From: Microbispora sp. H11081
Lineage (GTDB): Bacteria; Actinomycetota; Actinomycetes; Streptosporangiales; Streptosporangiaceae
Direction: 5' to 3'
NCBI RefSeq assembly: GCF_012999535.1
Contig: NZ_JABBWV010000001.1
Span: 1,116,001 to 1,180,000, forward strand
Length of the DNA: 64,000 nucleotides
The position numbers and the translations under genes are program-made. Position 1 is the stretch's first letter; each line of letters opens with the position of its first letter. Shown here piece after piece: positions 1 through 8,435 of the stretch. Under the pieces are notes generated by a model. The model worked only from the letters and a program-made list of their open reading frames with translations, was not told where the DNA came from and searched no databases.

Positions 1-499
1 TCGCCCAGGACCTGTCCACCGATCCTGTCCACATGTACTCGACAGTGATCGCGAGTCTGGGGTAATCCATGCATACCCGCGCCACAGTCGCAATGGCCGA
101 CATCGCGCAGCCGGCACGGGCCGGACCCGCCGGTGCCGGCAACTCGCGCCGCTGGTTCGACGACTTCCCGGCCCCCGTCGGCGGGCCGTCCACCAGGTTG
201 TTCTCCTCACTGGAGGACGTGGCGGAGTGGCTTCGGCGCCGGGGCAAGCTTGGGCGGGATGCTCACCACGATTGGCTGTCGGGGCATCCCAATGGTCTCT
301 GCGGTCCGTCTCGTCCCCGTGGTTGAGATCCAGCCGAAGGACGGCTTTCGGGCATGGCCGATCGACGCTGCTGTCGGCAGGCTCGCGCTGACCGGACGCC
401 TCGCTCCCGCTCAGGTCGGCGCAGTTCTCGCCGCGCTGAGCGAGGCGAACCTGCATGACGAGGATGGGCCGGTCCTGGCTGGTGCGGAGGCCACCACGG
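1..499. other. Left edge: unresolved, possibly short or frameshifted coding sequence
   Basis: No recognisable gene. A reading frame entering from the left edge ends with TAA at 63-65 and could be the C-terminus of an upstream protein. An 85-codon frame starts at ATG 69, and another coding-like frame (from ATG 259 or 292 to TGA 552) follows in a different phase with normal actinobacterial codon use. This could be two small genes, or one gene broken by a frameshift near 250-300. The ribosome-binding sites are weak (a GGGG stretch before 69). I cannot assign a family. Confidence 0.3.
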
Positions 500-844
500 T
501 CATCGGTTGTTTGGTGAGTGGGCGCGTCTGTCGAGGTCCTGGATCCACTTGACCGCGACCGCCGCGACCTGGACGAGTTCGGCCCGCAGGCGGTCGGCGT
601 CGTCCTCGGCGAACGCTTCGAGGACCTCTTCGTGCAGGATGTGCCGCCAGGTCAGCCGGCCTTCGGCCGCGGCGTCGGCCACCGCCTGCTTGGCGAGGTC
701 GGCCTCGGGCGCGTACGCGGGCCCGGTGCCGTCGGGGTGGTCCCGCAGGCCCCACATCGCGTCCTGGGCGGCGCGTTCCGCTGCCACGTCGTTCAGCGCT
801 CGGTGCAGCGACCCAGGCAGGCCGTAGTCCCCGGGGTGCGTCAT
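500..844 (-). CDS. MazG-like small all-alpha protein, putative NTP pyrophosphohydrolase fold
   Basis: A 114-residue protein. The start at 844 is chosen because GGAAAGGAC lies just upstream; the longer frame has no such site. The C-terminal half carries a helix with HEEVLEAFAEDD and then RAELVQVAAVAVKWIQDL. This acidic Glu/Asp spacing on two helices resembles the metal-binding core of the MazG/all-alpha NTP pyrophosphohydrolase fold. If so it would hydrolyse a nucleotide triphosphate in the cytoplasm, but no substrate can be deduced. It follows the flavoprotein gene on the same strand with a gap of about 50 bases, so they are probably one transcript. Confidence 0.6.
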   Translation of the reverse strand: MTHPGDYGLPGSLHRALNDVAAERAAQDAMWGLRDHPDGTGPAYAPEADLAKQAVADAAAEGRLTWRHILHEEVLEAFAEDDADRLRAELVQVAAVAVKWIQDLDRRAHSPNNR

Positions 845-894
845 GATGTCCTTTCCTTGGACGGCGATTCCGATGCCGCGCGGCAGAGTCCGCT

Positions 895-1455
895 TCAGCC
901 CGATGAAGAGCCGATGTTTCCTCGTACGGCCTGCAGCGCCTCGTGTAGATCTTCCCAGGGGAAGGAAACCGCTCCTGGTGCGTCCGAATCCGGTGCGGGA
1001 AGACGGTCCCAATCGAGGATCACCCGTACGCCCCATTCTTCGAGCCGGGCCACGCTGCTGGGGAAGGCGGGATGCCTCGCGAGCGCGTGGTTGGGCCAGG
1101 GGACGGCGACGATCGGCAGGCCGAGCCCGATGGCTTCGTTCAGCAGGCCCAGCGCCAACGTGTCGCTGATCCCCTGGGCCCACTTGTTGGTGGTGTTGAA
1201 GGTCGCAGGGACGACCGCCATGGCGTCGGCCGGGGGCAGGACGTCCGGTTCCTCGGGCCGCTTGTAGTCGTGCCGTACGGGATAGCCGGTAAGTGTGCTG
1301 AGCCGCTCGGCGTCGACGAACTTCGTCGCTGACGGCGTCGCGATGACGCACACCGTCCAGCCGTCCGCCTGAAGGCGCTCGACGAAGGCGGGGAGGTCGC
1401 CCGCCGGCCGCCCTCCGCACGCGATCACATACAAAACCGGCGTGCCTTCTGCCAT
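895..1455 (-). CDS. Flavoprotein, phosphopantothenoylcysteine decarboxylase-like family
   Basis: A 186-residue cytoplasmic protein of the HFCD-type flavoprotein family. It opens with a Rossmann-like strand (VLYVIACGGRPAGD), then VCVIATPSATKFVD and a central VVPATFNTTNKWAQGISD segment. This matches the family's FMN-binding PANTDTTAKLAHGISD-type motif. Members decarboxylate cysteine-containing intermediates or peptide C-terminal Cys, but many stand-alone actinobacterial copies have no known substrate. The ATG at 1455 has only a weak purine-rich site. It precedes the MazG-like gene in a probable two-gene operon. Confidence 0.75.
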   Translation of the reverse strand: MAEGTPVLYVIACGGRPAGDLPAFVERLQADGWTVCVIATPSATKFVDAERLSTLTGYPVRHDYKRPEEPDVLPPADAMAVVPATFNTTNKWAQGISDTLALGLLNEAIGLGLPIVAVPWPNHALARHPAFPSSVARLEEWGVRVILDWDRLPAPDSDAPGAVSFPWEDLHEALQAVRGNIGSSSG

Positions 1456-1604
1456 ATCCCGCCCTTACCCCGCTTTCCTCTGTATCCGCTGACCCGCGGG
1501 CACGGCTGCCGTGGTCAGGCGAACACTACGTCTCCAACATGAGGTCGTGCCACGGCGACTGAGCACGTGGAAAGCGGAGAGCTGAACCGGCGCATCGCGC
1601 CGGG

Positions 1605-2165
1605 TCATCGTCGGCGCAGGCCGTCGACGATGATCGTGACCACGGTGCGCGCCCGGGTTTCCCATTGGGTTCGGGGCACTCGTGACAGGGCGCCGAGCAG
1701 CAGGATGACGTCGGCGGCGTCGACCCCTTCGCGTATCTCGCCCTCGGCCTGGCCTTTGGCGAGCAGTGCGGTGAGAGCGTTGTCGAGTTTGCTGTGGTTG
1801 TCCGCGTACAGGTCCTGCCACGCGGACGCTTCGACCGCGGCCATGACCCCGCGTTTGACGCGCGCGTATTCGACGAGCCGGTCCAGCCACCGGGTGAGCG
1901 CGTCCAGTGGCGTCAGCTGGGCGAGTAGCGCAGGCACGGCGGAGACCAGTTCGTCGATCTCCTGCCGGTACACCTCGGCCAGCAGGTGCTCGCGGGTCGG
2001 GAAGTTCCGATACAGGGTGCCCTGTCCGACGCCCGCGGACTTGGCGACCAGGTGCAGCGCCAAGTCCTCGTCCGCGCCGTTCAGTTCGGCCAGGGCCGCA
2101 CGGGCGGCGGTGACGATGCGCTCGCGATTGAGCACCGCGTCCGAGCGGCGTGGCCGATCGGCCAT
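1605..2165 (-). CDS. TetR-family transcriptional repressor
   Basis: A 186-residue protein with an N-terminal TetR helix-turn-helix (RERIVTAARAALAE ... LHLVAKSAGVGQGTLYRNFPTREHLL, about residues 15-60). The all-helical ligand domain that follows matches the actinobacterial SDR-linked TetR type. The start at 2165 is preferred over upstream in-frame codons because GGGGAGG sits six bases before it. It is divergent from an SDR gene, and two near-identical palindromic operators lie between them, so it probably represses both itself and the dehydrogenase until a small hydrophobic ligand binds (inference from the family). Confidence 0.9.
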   Translation of the reverse strand: MADRPRRSDAVLNRERIVTAARAALAELNGADEDLALHLVAKSAGVGQGTLYRNFPTREHLLAEVYRQEIDELVSAVPALLAQLTPLDALTRWLDRLVEYARVKRGVMAAVEASAWQDLYADNHSKLDNALTALLAKGQAEGEIREGVDAADVILLLGALSRVPRTQWETRARTVVTIIVDGLRRR

Positions 2166-2180
2166 CGCGGACCTCCCCAT

Positions 2181-2226
2181 TAAGTGGACAATTGTCCGGT
2201 ATGCTCGAGCTAAGCGGACAACTGTC
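2181..2226. promoter_or_regulatory. Twin operators in the TetR/SDR divergent promoter
   Basis: TAAGtGGACAAtTGTC (2181-2196) recurs as TAAGcGGACAAcTGTC (2211-2226), exactly 30 bp later with two mismatches. The first contains a perfect 12-bp palindrome, GGACAATTGTCC (2186-2197); the second contains GACA-AC-TGTC. Two sites about three helical turns apart on the same face fit binding of two TetR dimers that block both divergent promoters. Confidence 0.75.
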
Positions 2227-2245
2227 AGCTTAGTTGGAGGTCACG

Positions 2246-2983
2246 ATGAGCGGAGTCAGTGGCAAGGTTGTCGCCATCACCGGAGCGAGCAGTGGCATCG
2301 GTGAGGCGGCCGCACAGGAACTCGCCCGGCGCGGCGCCGCGGTGGTGATCGGCGCCCGGCGCGAGGATCGCCTGGACGCGCTGGCCGAACGGATCCGGAC
2401 AGGTGGCGGGCAGGTCGAAGCGGTCGCTGTGGATGTGACCCGGCGTGCGGACCTGGAGCGACTGGTCTCGGTCGCGGTCGAGCGGTTCGGACGGCTCGAC
2501 GTGCTCGTGAGCAACGCCGGTATCGCGAGGACCGGTCTGGTGAGCAACCTCGACGTCGAGGCCTGGGACGAGATGATCGACGTCAACGTGCGTGGGGTGC
2601 TGCACGGGATCGCGGCCGCGCTGCCGGCGTTCCGCCGCCAGGGCCGTGGGCACCTCGTCACGACCGTGTCGACCTCGGGTCTGAAGATCGTCCCGACGCA
2701 GGCCGTTTACGCCGGCACCAAGAACGCCGTCCGCACCCTGCTGGAGGCGCTGCGCCAGGAGTCCACCGACGGCGTCCTGCGCACGACCTCGATCTCACCG
2801 GGGTACGTGCACACCGGGCTCCTCGACTACATCGAGGATCCGGTGGCCCGGGCCGAGGCCCAGCGCCTCATGGCCAAGGGAATCAGCCCGGACGCCGTGG
2901 CTCGCGCCATCGCCTTCGCGATCGAGCAACCCGACGACGTCGAGATCGGGGAGCTCACGATCCGCCCGACCAGGCAGAACTGA
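2246..2983 (+). CDS. SDR-family oxidoreductase
   Basis: A 245-residue classical short-chain dehydrogenase/reductase. The cofactor motif TGASSGIG is at about residues 11-18, NAG is in the central sheet, and the catalytic triad is a Ser in TVSTSG and YxxxK in VYAGTKNA. An Arg pair after the second strand (GARRED) suggests NADP preference. The ATG at 2246 follows GGAGG at 2236-2240. It acts in the cytoplasm on an unknown carbonyl or alcohol. It is divergent from the TetR gene that probably controls it; such pairs often answer electrophiles or xenobiotics. Confidence 0.92.
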   Translation: MSGVSGKVVAITGASSGIGEAAAQELARRGAAVVIGARREDRLDALAERIRTGGGQVEAVAVDVTRRADLERLVSVAVERFGRLDVLVSNAGIARTGLVSNLDVEAWDEMIDVNVRGVLHGIAAALPAFRRQGRGHLVTTVSTSGLKIVPTQAVYAGTKNAVRTLLEALRQESTDGVLRTTSISPGYVHTGLLDYIEDPVARAEAQRLMAKGISPDAVARAIAFAIEQPDDVEIGELTIRPTRQN

Positions 2984-3175
2984 CCCCCCAGGTGGAGGTG
3001 GTCCGGCAGGCGGGTGTCGCGTGCGGATCATCCCGCACGTGGACGGCCTTGCCGACGGTGTTCCGTGAGTGGGCGCCGTGGCCGTGCGACAGAGTGCGGC
3101 ATTTCCCTCGACGGCCGCCGCGCCTGCCCGCCGCCCGCCCGCCGCCGCCGCGCCCCGCGGGCCGCGCAAGAGCGC

Positions 3176-3610
3176 TCAGTCGGCCATCGCCGCTACGCGG
3201 GGCAGGCCAAGCTGGCTGCACAACTCCATTTGGTCGTAATACACCTGGTGAGTGATGACCTTGCCGTCCTCGACGCGAACCACGCAGCAACCGCGAACGG
3301 CGATGCGACGGCGGGACCCTTCCAGGTAACGCCCGCATGGGAGGAGAAACGGCCCCAGATGGGTGCCGGTGAGCATCCATTCCGTGACCGCGGGGTCGCT
3401 GCAGGTCGCCTTATACCAGGGTGTCAGGCGGGCATCGGGGAACGCCAAGAGTTGCTGTTCGTAGACGGTGACGATCTGCTCCAGTCCTTCCGCCATGCCC
3501 TCTGGCCCGACCCAGATCGCGCTCGCGCTGTAGTACAGGCCCAGTTGGCTCAGGTCGTGGTCGTTGAACACTCGGAACAGCTCGTCTCGGACGTCGTAAG
3601 CAGTGGACAT
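3176..3610 (-). CDS. SnoaL-like (NTF2-fold) protein
   Basis: A 144-residue protein with an NTF2/SnoaL-type alpha+beta barrel pattern: helical N-terminus (VRDELFRVFNDHDLSQLGLYYSASAIWVGPEGMAEGLEQI), then strands ending in GCCVVRVEDGKVITHQVYYDQMELCSQLGL. Families with this fold include polyketide cyclases and limonene-epoxide-hydrolase-like enzymes; the substrate is unknown. The gene is transcribed away from the histidine kinase. A perfect inverted repeat upstream of it is also found before the TetR at 5431-6057 and before the oxidoreductase at 6302-7219. Confidence 0.75.
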   Translation of the reverse strand: MSTAYDVRDELFRVFNDHDLSQLGLYYSASAIWVGPEGMAEGLEQIVTVYEQQLLAFPDARLTPWYKATCSDPAVTEWMLTGTHLGPFLLPCGRYLEGSRRRIAVRGCCVVRVEDGKVITHQVYYDQMELCSQLGLPRVAAMAD

Positions 3611-4019
3611 GCCAACCGCCCCCTCGCCGCGCGATGCAGTGGCACCACGCGCTTGACACCCAGACTTGACAACTTCGACAAAGATAGCTTAAGTGGACCA
3701 AATAGTCCACTCTTGTCAGAGTAGCGGCTGTTCTGCCCGCCTTGCCGGTGGCCGGTCAGCGTCCCATGCGCAGACCCATCGCACGCCGGACCCACCGGGA
3801 TGTCGGGGGCTACGCGGCCCGCAGGTGGTGCCCCCGCCCACGAGAGGGAGCGCGGCGGCCCCAAGAAAGAGAGCTCACATGGCTCGGAATCAGCCGGCGC
3901 CTGCGTGCGTCACCGATGGGCTGCGGAGCGCAGCCGTCGCACCAGTCGTCGAGAGCGCCGCGGCCGCGGGGCGGCGGTCGCTCGTACGTGGCCGGCCGCG
4001 CGGGAAGAGCGGTGAAACG
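3611..4019. promoter_or_regulatory. Divergent promoter region with GGAC-N6-GTCC operator
   Basis: On the plus strand a -35-like TTGACA (3666-3671) is followed 17 bases later by TTAAGT. Overlapping and following this is a perfect inverted repeat AGTGGAC-CAAATA-GTCCACT (3692-3711). The same core (GGAC, six bases containing A-TA, GTCC) occurs at 6147-6162 and 7286-7303. From 3720 to 4019 no convincing gene is visible; an in-frame extension of the kinase from ATG 3879 lacks family resemblance. Confidence 0.65.
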
Positions 4020-5237
4020 ATGCCGTCGCTGTCCTCCATCCAGGTGCGCACCACGACGTCGGTGGCGCTGCTCGTGCTGATGGTCTCTGTCGTGATCGGC
4101 GCGATCACGGACGTCGCCCTCCGTCGGAACATCCGGGACGAGGCGTTCCGCACGGTCGAGAAGACCACCCTCAGATGGAGCGCGTATGCGCGGAGCGGGC
4201 AACTGCCACAACCCATCCCCACCTCCGACAGCGTCGATCTGGTCCAGGTGGTGGACGCCCAGGGCAGGATCGTGACCTCGACCCCTCAGGCGGGCCGTAC
4301 CCACCTCAGCATGTTCCGGCCAGAGCCCGGCGACCGCCTGCAGTGGTGGACCGAGTGCCTCCCCGATGAGCGGTGTGTCCTGCTCGTGGCCGACAGGATC
4401 TCGCCGAGCGCGGATTCTCCTGTCGTGTACGCCGGCGCGGCCGAGCCGTCGATTCTGGCGACCCACGACCTCGAATACGCCATCGCGGCGGGCGCGCTTG
4501 TGCTGACGGTGGTGTCGGCATGGCTGACGTGGCGGATGACGGGCCGGTTGCTGCGCCCGGTGGAGCGGCAGTGCCAACTGGCCTCCACCACTTCTCACGA
4601 ACTCCGTAATCCGATCGCCAGCCTGCGGGTGCTGCTGGAGGAGGCGCTGATCTACCCCGATCGCGTCAATCCGCGTGACACGATTCAAGGAGCCCTGTCG
4701 GCCGCCGAGCGGCTCGAGGCGATCGTCGAGGACCTGCTGCTGCTGGCCCGGCTGCGCGGGCCTGAGCCGGCGCACCACGAGCCGATCAGCCTCGGCGCGC
4801 TGGTGACGGAGGAGGCGAGGAGGCACTCCGGCGCCATGCCGGTGGATGCTCAGGTCGCCGAGGATGTCTGGGTGCACGGTTCACGGATGCAGCTGATCAG
4901 GCTCGTGAGCAACCTGCTGAGCAACGCGCGGCGGCACGCCGCGACCGGCGTCACCGTATGCGTCACGTCCCATGGCGGCGAAGCGGTCGTGGCGGTGACC
5001 GATGACGGAGCCGGCATCGAACCCGCCGACCGAGAGCGCGTCTTCGAGCGGTTCGTACGTCTGGAAGACGGACGCCGCCGTGACGCCGGCGGCAGCGGAC
5101 TGGGCCTTGCGATCTCCCGCGAGATCGCCCATTCCCACCGGGGAACCCTGCGCATCGAGGACTCGGCCTGCGGCGCCCGGTTCGTTCTCCGGCTCCCCCT
5201 GACCTCCGCTACTCGGCATCGAGGTCTCAGTTCGTAG
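4020..5237 (+). CDS. Orphan sensor histidine kinase lacking a HAMP domain
   Basis: A 405-residue membrane kinase. TM1 is about residues 13-33, an extracytoplasmic sensor loop runs 35-150, and TM2 is about 153-173. The HisKA box is ASTTSHELRNP with phospho-acceptor His193, followed by the N box (LVSNLLSNARRHA), G1 (DDGAGI) and G2 (GGSGLGLAI). After TM2 the sequence goes from GRLLRPVE straight to RQCQLASTTSHELR, so the roughly 50-residue HAMP linker present in relatives is missing in frame. No response regulator lies beside it. The ATG at 4020 follows a weak GAGCGGTGA; an upstream ATG at 3879 is possible. Confidence 0.9.
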   Translation: MPSLSSIQVRTTTSVALLVLMVSVVIGAITDVALRRNIRDEAFRTVEKTTLRWSAYARSGQLPQPIPTSDSVDLVQVVDAQGRIVTSTPQAGRTHLSMFRPEPGDRLQWWTECLPDERCVLLVADRISPSADSPVVYAGAAEPSILATHDLEYAIAAGALVLTVVSAWLTWRMTGRLLRPVERQCQLASTTSHELRNPIASLRVLLEEALIYPDRVNPRDTIQGALSAAERLEAIVEDLLLLARLRGPEPAHHEPISLGALVTEEARRHSGAMPVDAQVAEDVWVHGSRMQLIRLVSNLLSNARRHAATGVTVCVTSHGGEAVVAVTDDGAGIEPADRERVFERFVRLEDGRRRDAGGSGLGLAISREIAHSHRGTLRIEDSACGARFVLRLPLTSATRHRGLSS

Positions 5238-5430
5238 GCGCAGAGTGTTGATCGACGGTGCGGCCACCTCGTCGAATCTGATCTATATAGTCCAATTGCC
5301 GTCGACGTCAACCGCTCGGCTTTCGTCGCCACTCGCACCGCGAGACGCGAACAGAAAGCGGTGACGTGAGGGACGGCGGTGATCTCGCCCCGCGACTTCG
5401 GCGCGTGTCCGGGGCCGTACGGCGACGAGC

Positions 5431-6057
5431 TCAGCGTTCGGACAGGTTCTCGATGTGCGCGAGCACCATGTCGATCGCCGTTGCCATCGGTGTGACGTCG
5501 CGCGCCGTCTGGGCCAGCATGTACCCGCCCTGGAGGGCGGCCATGAGCCCGGTCGCGAGCTGGTCCACCGACGCCTCGGGCGGAAGCGTGCCACCGTCCT
5601 GAAGCCGTCGCAGCACGTCCGCGAGGAGCCCCTGCCATTCGGTGAACAGCCGAGACAGGGCTTGACGTGCGAGAGCGTCGTGATCGGAGACCTCGGAGGC
5701 CAGCGAGCCGAGCGCGCAGCCGTAGGCGCCATGTCGAAGGGCGTTGTTCTGGACCAACGCGTCCCGCCAGCGTCGCAGGCCCCGGATCGTCGAGACACGG
5801 CCGAGGGCCTCGCGCTCGCGCTCGATGACGCGTTCTCCCACGTGGTCGATGACGGCCCGCACGAGCGCGTCCTTGCCGTCGAAGTGGTGGTACAACTGCG
5901 ACTTGCTCACTCCGCTGGCCGCCAGCACGTCATCGAGCGTGGTGGCCCCGACACCTTTCACGTACATCAGGTCGGTCGCCGCGGCGACGATCCTTGCCCG
6001 CGTCTTCGCACCGCGCGCCGTGAGGCGTCTGCCGTCGCGCGAATCGGCGGTCGTCAT
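5431..6057 (-). CDS. TetR-family transcriptional regulator
   Basis: A 208-residue protein with a TetR DNA-binding domain (RARIVAAATDLMYVKGVGATTLDDVLAASGVSKSQLYHHFDGKDALV, about residues 21-67). Its C-terminal domain contains GAYGCALGSLASEVSD and LMAALQGGYMLAQTARD, typical of the AcuR/YxaF-like subgroup. That subgroup senses electrophiles or small organic ligands. The start is ATG 6057 (GTG 6060 is an alternative). The GGAC-N6-GTCC inverted repeat 90 bases upstream matches those of the SnoaL and oxidoreductase genes, so this is the best candidate repressor for all three. Confidence 0.9.
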   Translation of the reverse strand: MTTADSRDGRRLTARGAKTRARIVAAATDLMYVKGVGATTLDDVLAASGVSKSQLYHHFDGKDALVRAVIDHVGERVIEREREALGRVSTIRGLRRWRDALVQNNALRHGAYGCALGSLASEVSDHDALARQALSRLFTEWQGLLADVLRRLQDGGTLPPEASVDQLATGLMAALQGGYMLAQTARDVTPMATAIDMVLAHIENLSER

Positions 6058-6146
6058 CACGGCTTCATGGTACCGATCGGACCACTCGTCCCCGTCCTCG
6101 CGGGCTGTGGTCCGCGGCCTCCGTAGCGACGCGAGATCCGATAGAT

Positions 6147-6162
6147 CGGACCAAGTAGTCCG
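6147..6162. promoter_or_regulatory. GGAC-N6-GTCC operator upstream of TetR gene
   Basis: The inverted repeat CGGAC-CAAGTA-GTCCG has arms at 6147-6151 and 6158-6162. Its core and six-base spacer match the repeat at 3692-3711. Its location upstream of the TetR gene is consistent with autoregulation. Confidence 0.65.
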
Positions 6163-6301
6163 GAAAAACTTTGGGTAGAGATGTGCCGTGGTTACGCCGG
6201 GATGGCGGATCGTTCCGATCTCGTGTTCCCGTACGAGACGCCCGGCAGGACGCGAAGCAGACCCTGATCCACGAGAAAGGCGGGGCCGCTCGCCGTGGTC
6301 C

Positions 6302-7219
6302 TCACGGACGGACGCGGATGACGGTCTTCCCTTTGCGCCGCTCGGTCGGGTTGAGGGCGGCGACTGCGCCGTCGAGGGTCGCGATGTCGCCGATGTTCGT
6401 CCGCAGCCGCCCGTCGCGCACCCTCCGCACGATCTCACCCAGCTGGGCGCGATGGGACTCGACGACGAAGTCGATCGCCAGGCCCTCGTCGGGCCGCGCC
6501 TCGGGCGGCCCGACGACGGACACCAGCGTTCCTCCGGCCCGGATCATGCGTGCGGACCGCCTCTGGATGTCACCGCCGATGGCGTCGAAGACCAGGTCGA
6601 CTTCGCCGACGTCTTCCAGCGAGTCGTCGCCGAGGTCGACGAACTCCTGGGCGCCGAAGTCGAGCGTCTTCTGACGGTCGCCGGCGCGTCCGGTGCCGAT
6701 GACGTACGCGCCGAACTCACGCGCGAGCTGCGTCGCCATCGTCCCCACCGCGCCGGCCGCGCCGTGCACGAGCACGCTCTGCCCCGCCCGAAGGCGGCCG
6801 TGGTCGAACAGCCCCTGCCAGGCGGTCAGCCCCGAGATCGGCAGGCTCGCGCCCACCGTGAAGTCGACGTCACCCGGGAGTGGCGCGAGGTTGCGCGCCT
6901 CGACGGCCACGTACTCCGCGAGGGTGCCGTCGCGATGCCAGTCCGTGAGGCCGAACACGCGCTGCCCCACCGACAGCCCCGTCGTGCCATAGCCGAGTGC
7001 GGTGACCACTCCGGCCAGCTCATGCCCGGGGATCGACGGGGTTCGGTCGCGGCCGCGGCGATCGGTCCACGTCGACGGCCACTGCAGCTCGGTCGGGACG
7101 AATCCCGACGCGTGCACCTCGACGACGACGTCGTTTATGGCCGCCGCCGGCTCGGGCCGCTCCATCAGCGTCATCCCGGCCGTCCCCGCGGTTTGGTCCG
7201 TCACCACGATCGCTTTCAT
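6302..7219 (-). CDS. NADP-dependent zinc-free MDR oxidoreductase (quinone reductase-like)
   Basis: A 305-residue medium-chain dehydrogenase/reductase of the quinone oxidoreductase type. It has a GroES-like N-terminus (GHELAGVVTALG) and a nucleotide-binding motif VHGAAGAVGTMATQLAR. It lacks the Cys/His ligands of zinc alcohol dehydrogenases. Such enzymes reduce quinones or conjugated enones with NADPH. ATG 7219 is chosen because GAGGAG lies nine bases upstream; the longer frame to 7246 has no ribosome-binding site. A GGAC-N6-GTCC operator precedes it, as for the neighbouring TetR gene. Confidence 0.9.
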   Translation of the reverse strand: MKAIVVTDQTAGTAGMTLMERPEPAAAINDVVVEVHASGFVPTELQWPSTWTDRRGRDRTPSIPGHELAGVVTALGYGTTGLSVGQRVFGLTDWHRDGTLAEYVAVEARNLAPLPGDVDFTVGASLPISGLTAWQGLFDHGRLRAGQSVLVHGAAGAVGTMATQLAREFGAYVIGTGRAGDRQKTLDFGAQEFVDLGDDSLEDVGEVDLVFDAIGGDIQRRSARMIRAGGTLVSVVGPPEARPDEGLAIDFVVESHRAQLGEIVRRVRDGRLRTNIGDIATLDGAVAALNPTERRKGKTVIRVRP

Positions 7220-7285
7220 GGAGGTCGTCTCCTCGATGGTCGTCACAGATGGTTCTTGTGGTGCGATTGGCTGACGACCAGCATA

Positions 7286-7303
7286 CTGGACTACATAGTC
7301 CAG
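7286..7303. promoter_or_regulatory. GGAC-N6-GTCC operator upstream of the MDR oxidoreductase
   Basis: CTGGAC-TACATA-GTCCAG is a perfect inverted repeat with six-base arms and a six-base spacer, 67-84 bases upstream of the oxidoreductase start. It is the third copy of this motif within 3.6 kb. Confidence 0.65.
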
Positions 7304-7403
7304 TTTTTCGGCGCTGCGGCTGTTCGCCGCGCCGATGGGAGCCCTCGCGATGTCCGAGGTGATCCGCAGGTCCTTGCCTCCGGCGTTCAGGCCGGGGAGC
7401 GCG

Positions 7404-8435
7404 TCAAGCGAGCAGTAGATACGCTCCTGCGGCTACGGCGGCGGCGACAGGCGGTGTGCACAACCATGCGATCAGAAGGTCGCGGACCGTCTTCTTGTTG
7501 AGCCTGGAGAGGTCGTTGGCGGCGATGCCTGAGATGGCTCCTGCCGACACCTGCGTGGTCGACATGGGCAAGCCCAGCACGGCGCCCAGCCCGACGAGGC
7601 TCGCGGTCGTGAGGTTGGCGGTGAAGCCTTCGACATGAGGAATCTTGATCACGGAGTACGCGAGCCGGTCGGCGATGCGCGAGCCCGCCAGAAGACCGCC
7701 GACGGCCATGGCCGCCGTGACGGCGAACAGCAGGCCCGTCGGGGTCATCCCGCCCACCAGCGCGAAGGAGCCGATGGCCACGATCTTGGGCGCGTCGTTG
7801 AGACCCCGGGCGAAGCTGGCCAGGCCGCTTGTCGCCCAGTGGGCGATGCCGATGGTGTGCTGCGCCTTGGTCGGCTCGGCCCGCGTCGTCAGGGTCGCGA
7901 CCGGCGCCGCATCGCCGTCTGGAGCCGGAGCCTGGATCCTTTCCCTTCTCGCCGTACGGATCGTCACGACTTTCCGGGTGATGATGCCCAATACGGCTGA
8001 GATGGCGTAGGCGACCAGGATGCTCAGCAACAGCGGCTCCACGACCTTCCCCATCAGTCCGTTCCACTCGACCGCGGAGCCGGCGAACAGGCTGCCGGCG
8101 CCGAGAAGCGAGCCGACCAGGGCATGGGTGGTGGAGACGGGCAACTTCAGGATGGTGGCCAAGACGACCCAGAAGATGGTTCCGATCAGCACCGCGACCG
8201 TGAACGCCGGGGTGGGCTTGGCGGAGACGATGCCTTTGGAGAAGAGGTCGGTCATCTTCGAGGCCAGCGTCAAGGAGACGAGGCAGCCGAGGATGGTGGC
8301 CACGGTGCCCCATGCGAGGGCCGTGCGGATCTTCGTCACGCCCGCGCCGGCGAGCGTGGCGACACCCTTCGGCACGTCGTTCGCTCCGTTGGCGGCGGCC
8401 AGTAAGAGCACGAGCACGAGTACGAGCACTTCCAT
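7404..8435 (-). CDS. pit: PiT-family inorganic phosphate transporter
   Basis: A 343-residue inner-membrane protein with about ten hydrophobic segments. The two inverted PiT signature repeats are present: GANDVPKGVATLAG near the N-terminus and GLNDAPKIVAIG after the central hydrophilic loop (about residues 150-195). PVSTTHALVGSLLG and PMSTTQVSAGAISG complete the halves. PiT proteins import metal-phosphate with protons. ATG 8435 follows GGAGG. The DUF47/PhoU-like accessory gene that often accompanies PiT is absent on either side. Confidence 0.93.
   Translation of the reverse strand: MEVLVLVLVLLLAAANGANDVPKGVATLAGAGVTKIRTALAWGTVATILGCLVSLTLASKMTDLFSKGIVSAKPTPAFTVAVLIGTIFWVVLATILKLPVSTTHALVGSLLGAGSLFAGSAVEWNGLMGKVVEPLLLSILVAYAISAVLGIITRKVVTIRTARRERIQAPAPDGDAAPVATLTTRAEPTKAQHTIGIAHWATSGLASFARGLNDAPKIVAIGSFALVGGMTPTGLLFAVTAAMAVGGLLAGSRIADRLAYSVIKIPHVEGFTANLTTASLVGLGAVLGLPMSTTQVSAGAISGIAANDLSRLNKKTVRDLLIAWLCTPPVAAAVAAGAYLLLA

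Noticed and set aside
3879..4019. Longer N-terminus for the histidine kinase, or a remnant response regulator
   Set aside because: The added 47 residues show no signal, TM or receiver-domain motif.
5276..5293. A possible fourth GGAC-N6-GTCC operator (TATATA-GTCCA)
   Set aside because: Only the right arm matches, and it lies between two convergent gene ends where an operator has no clear target.
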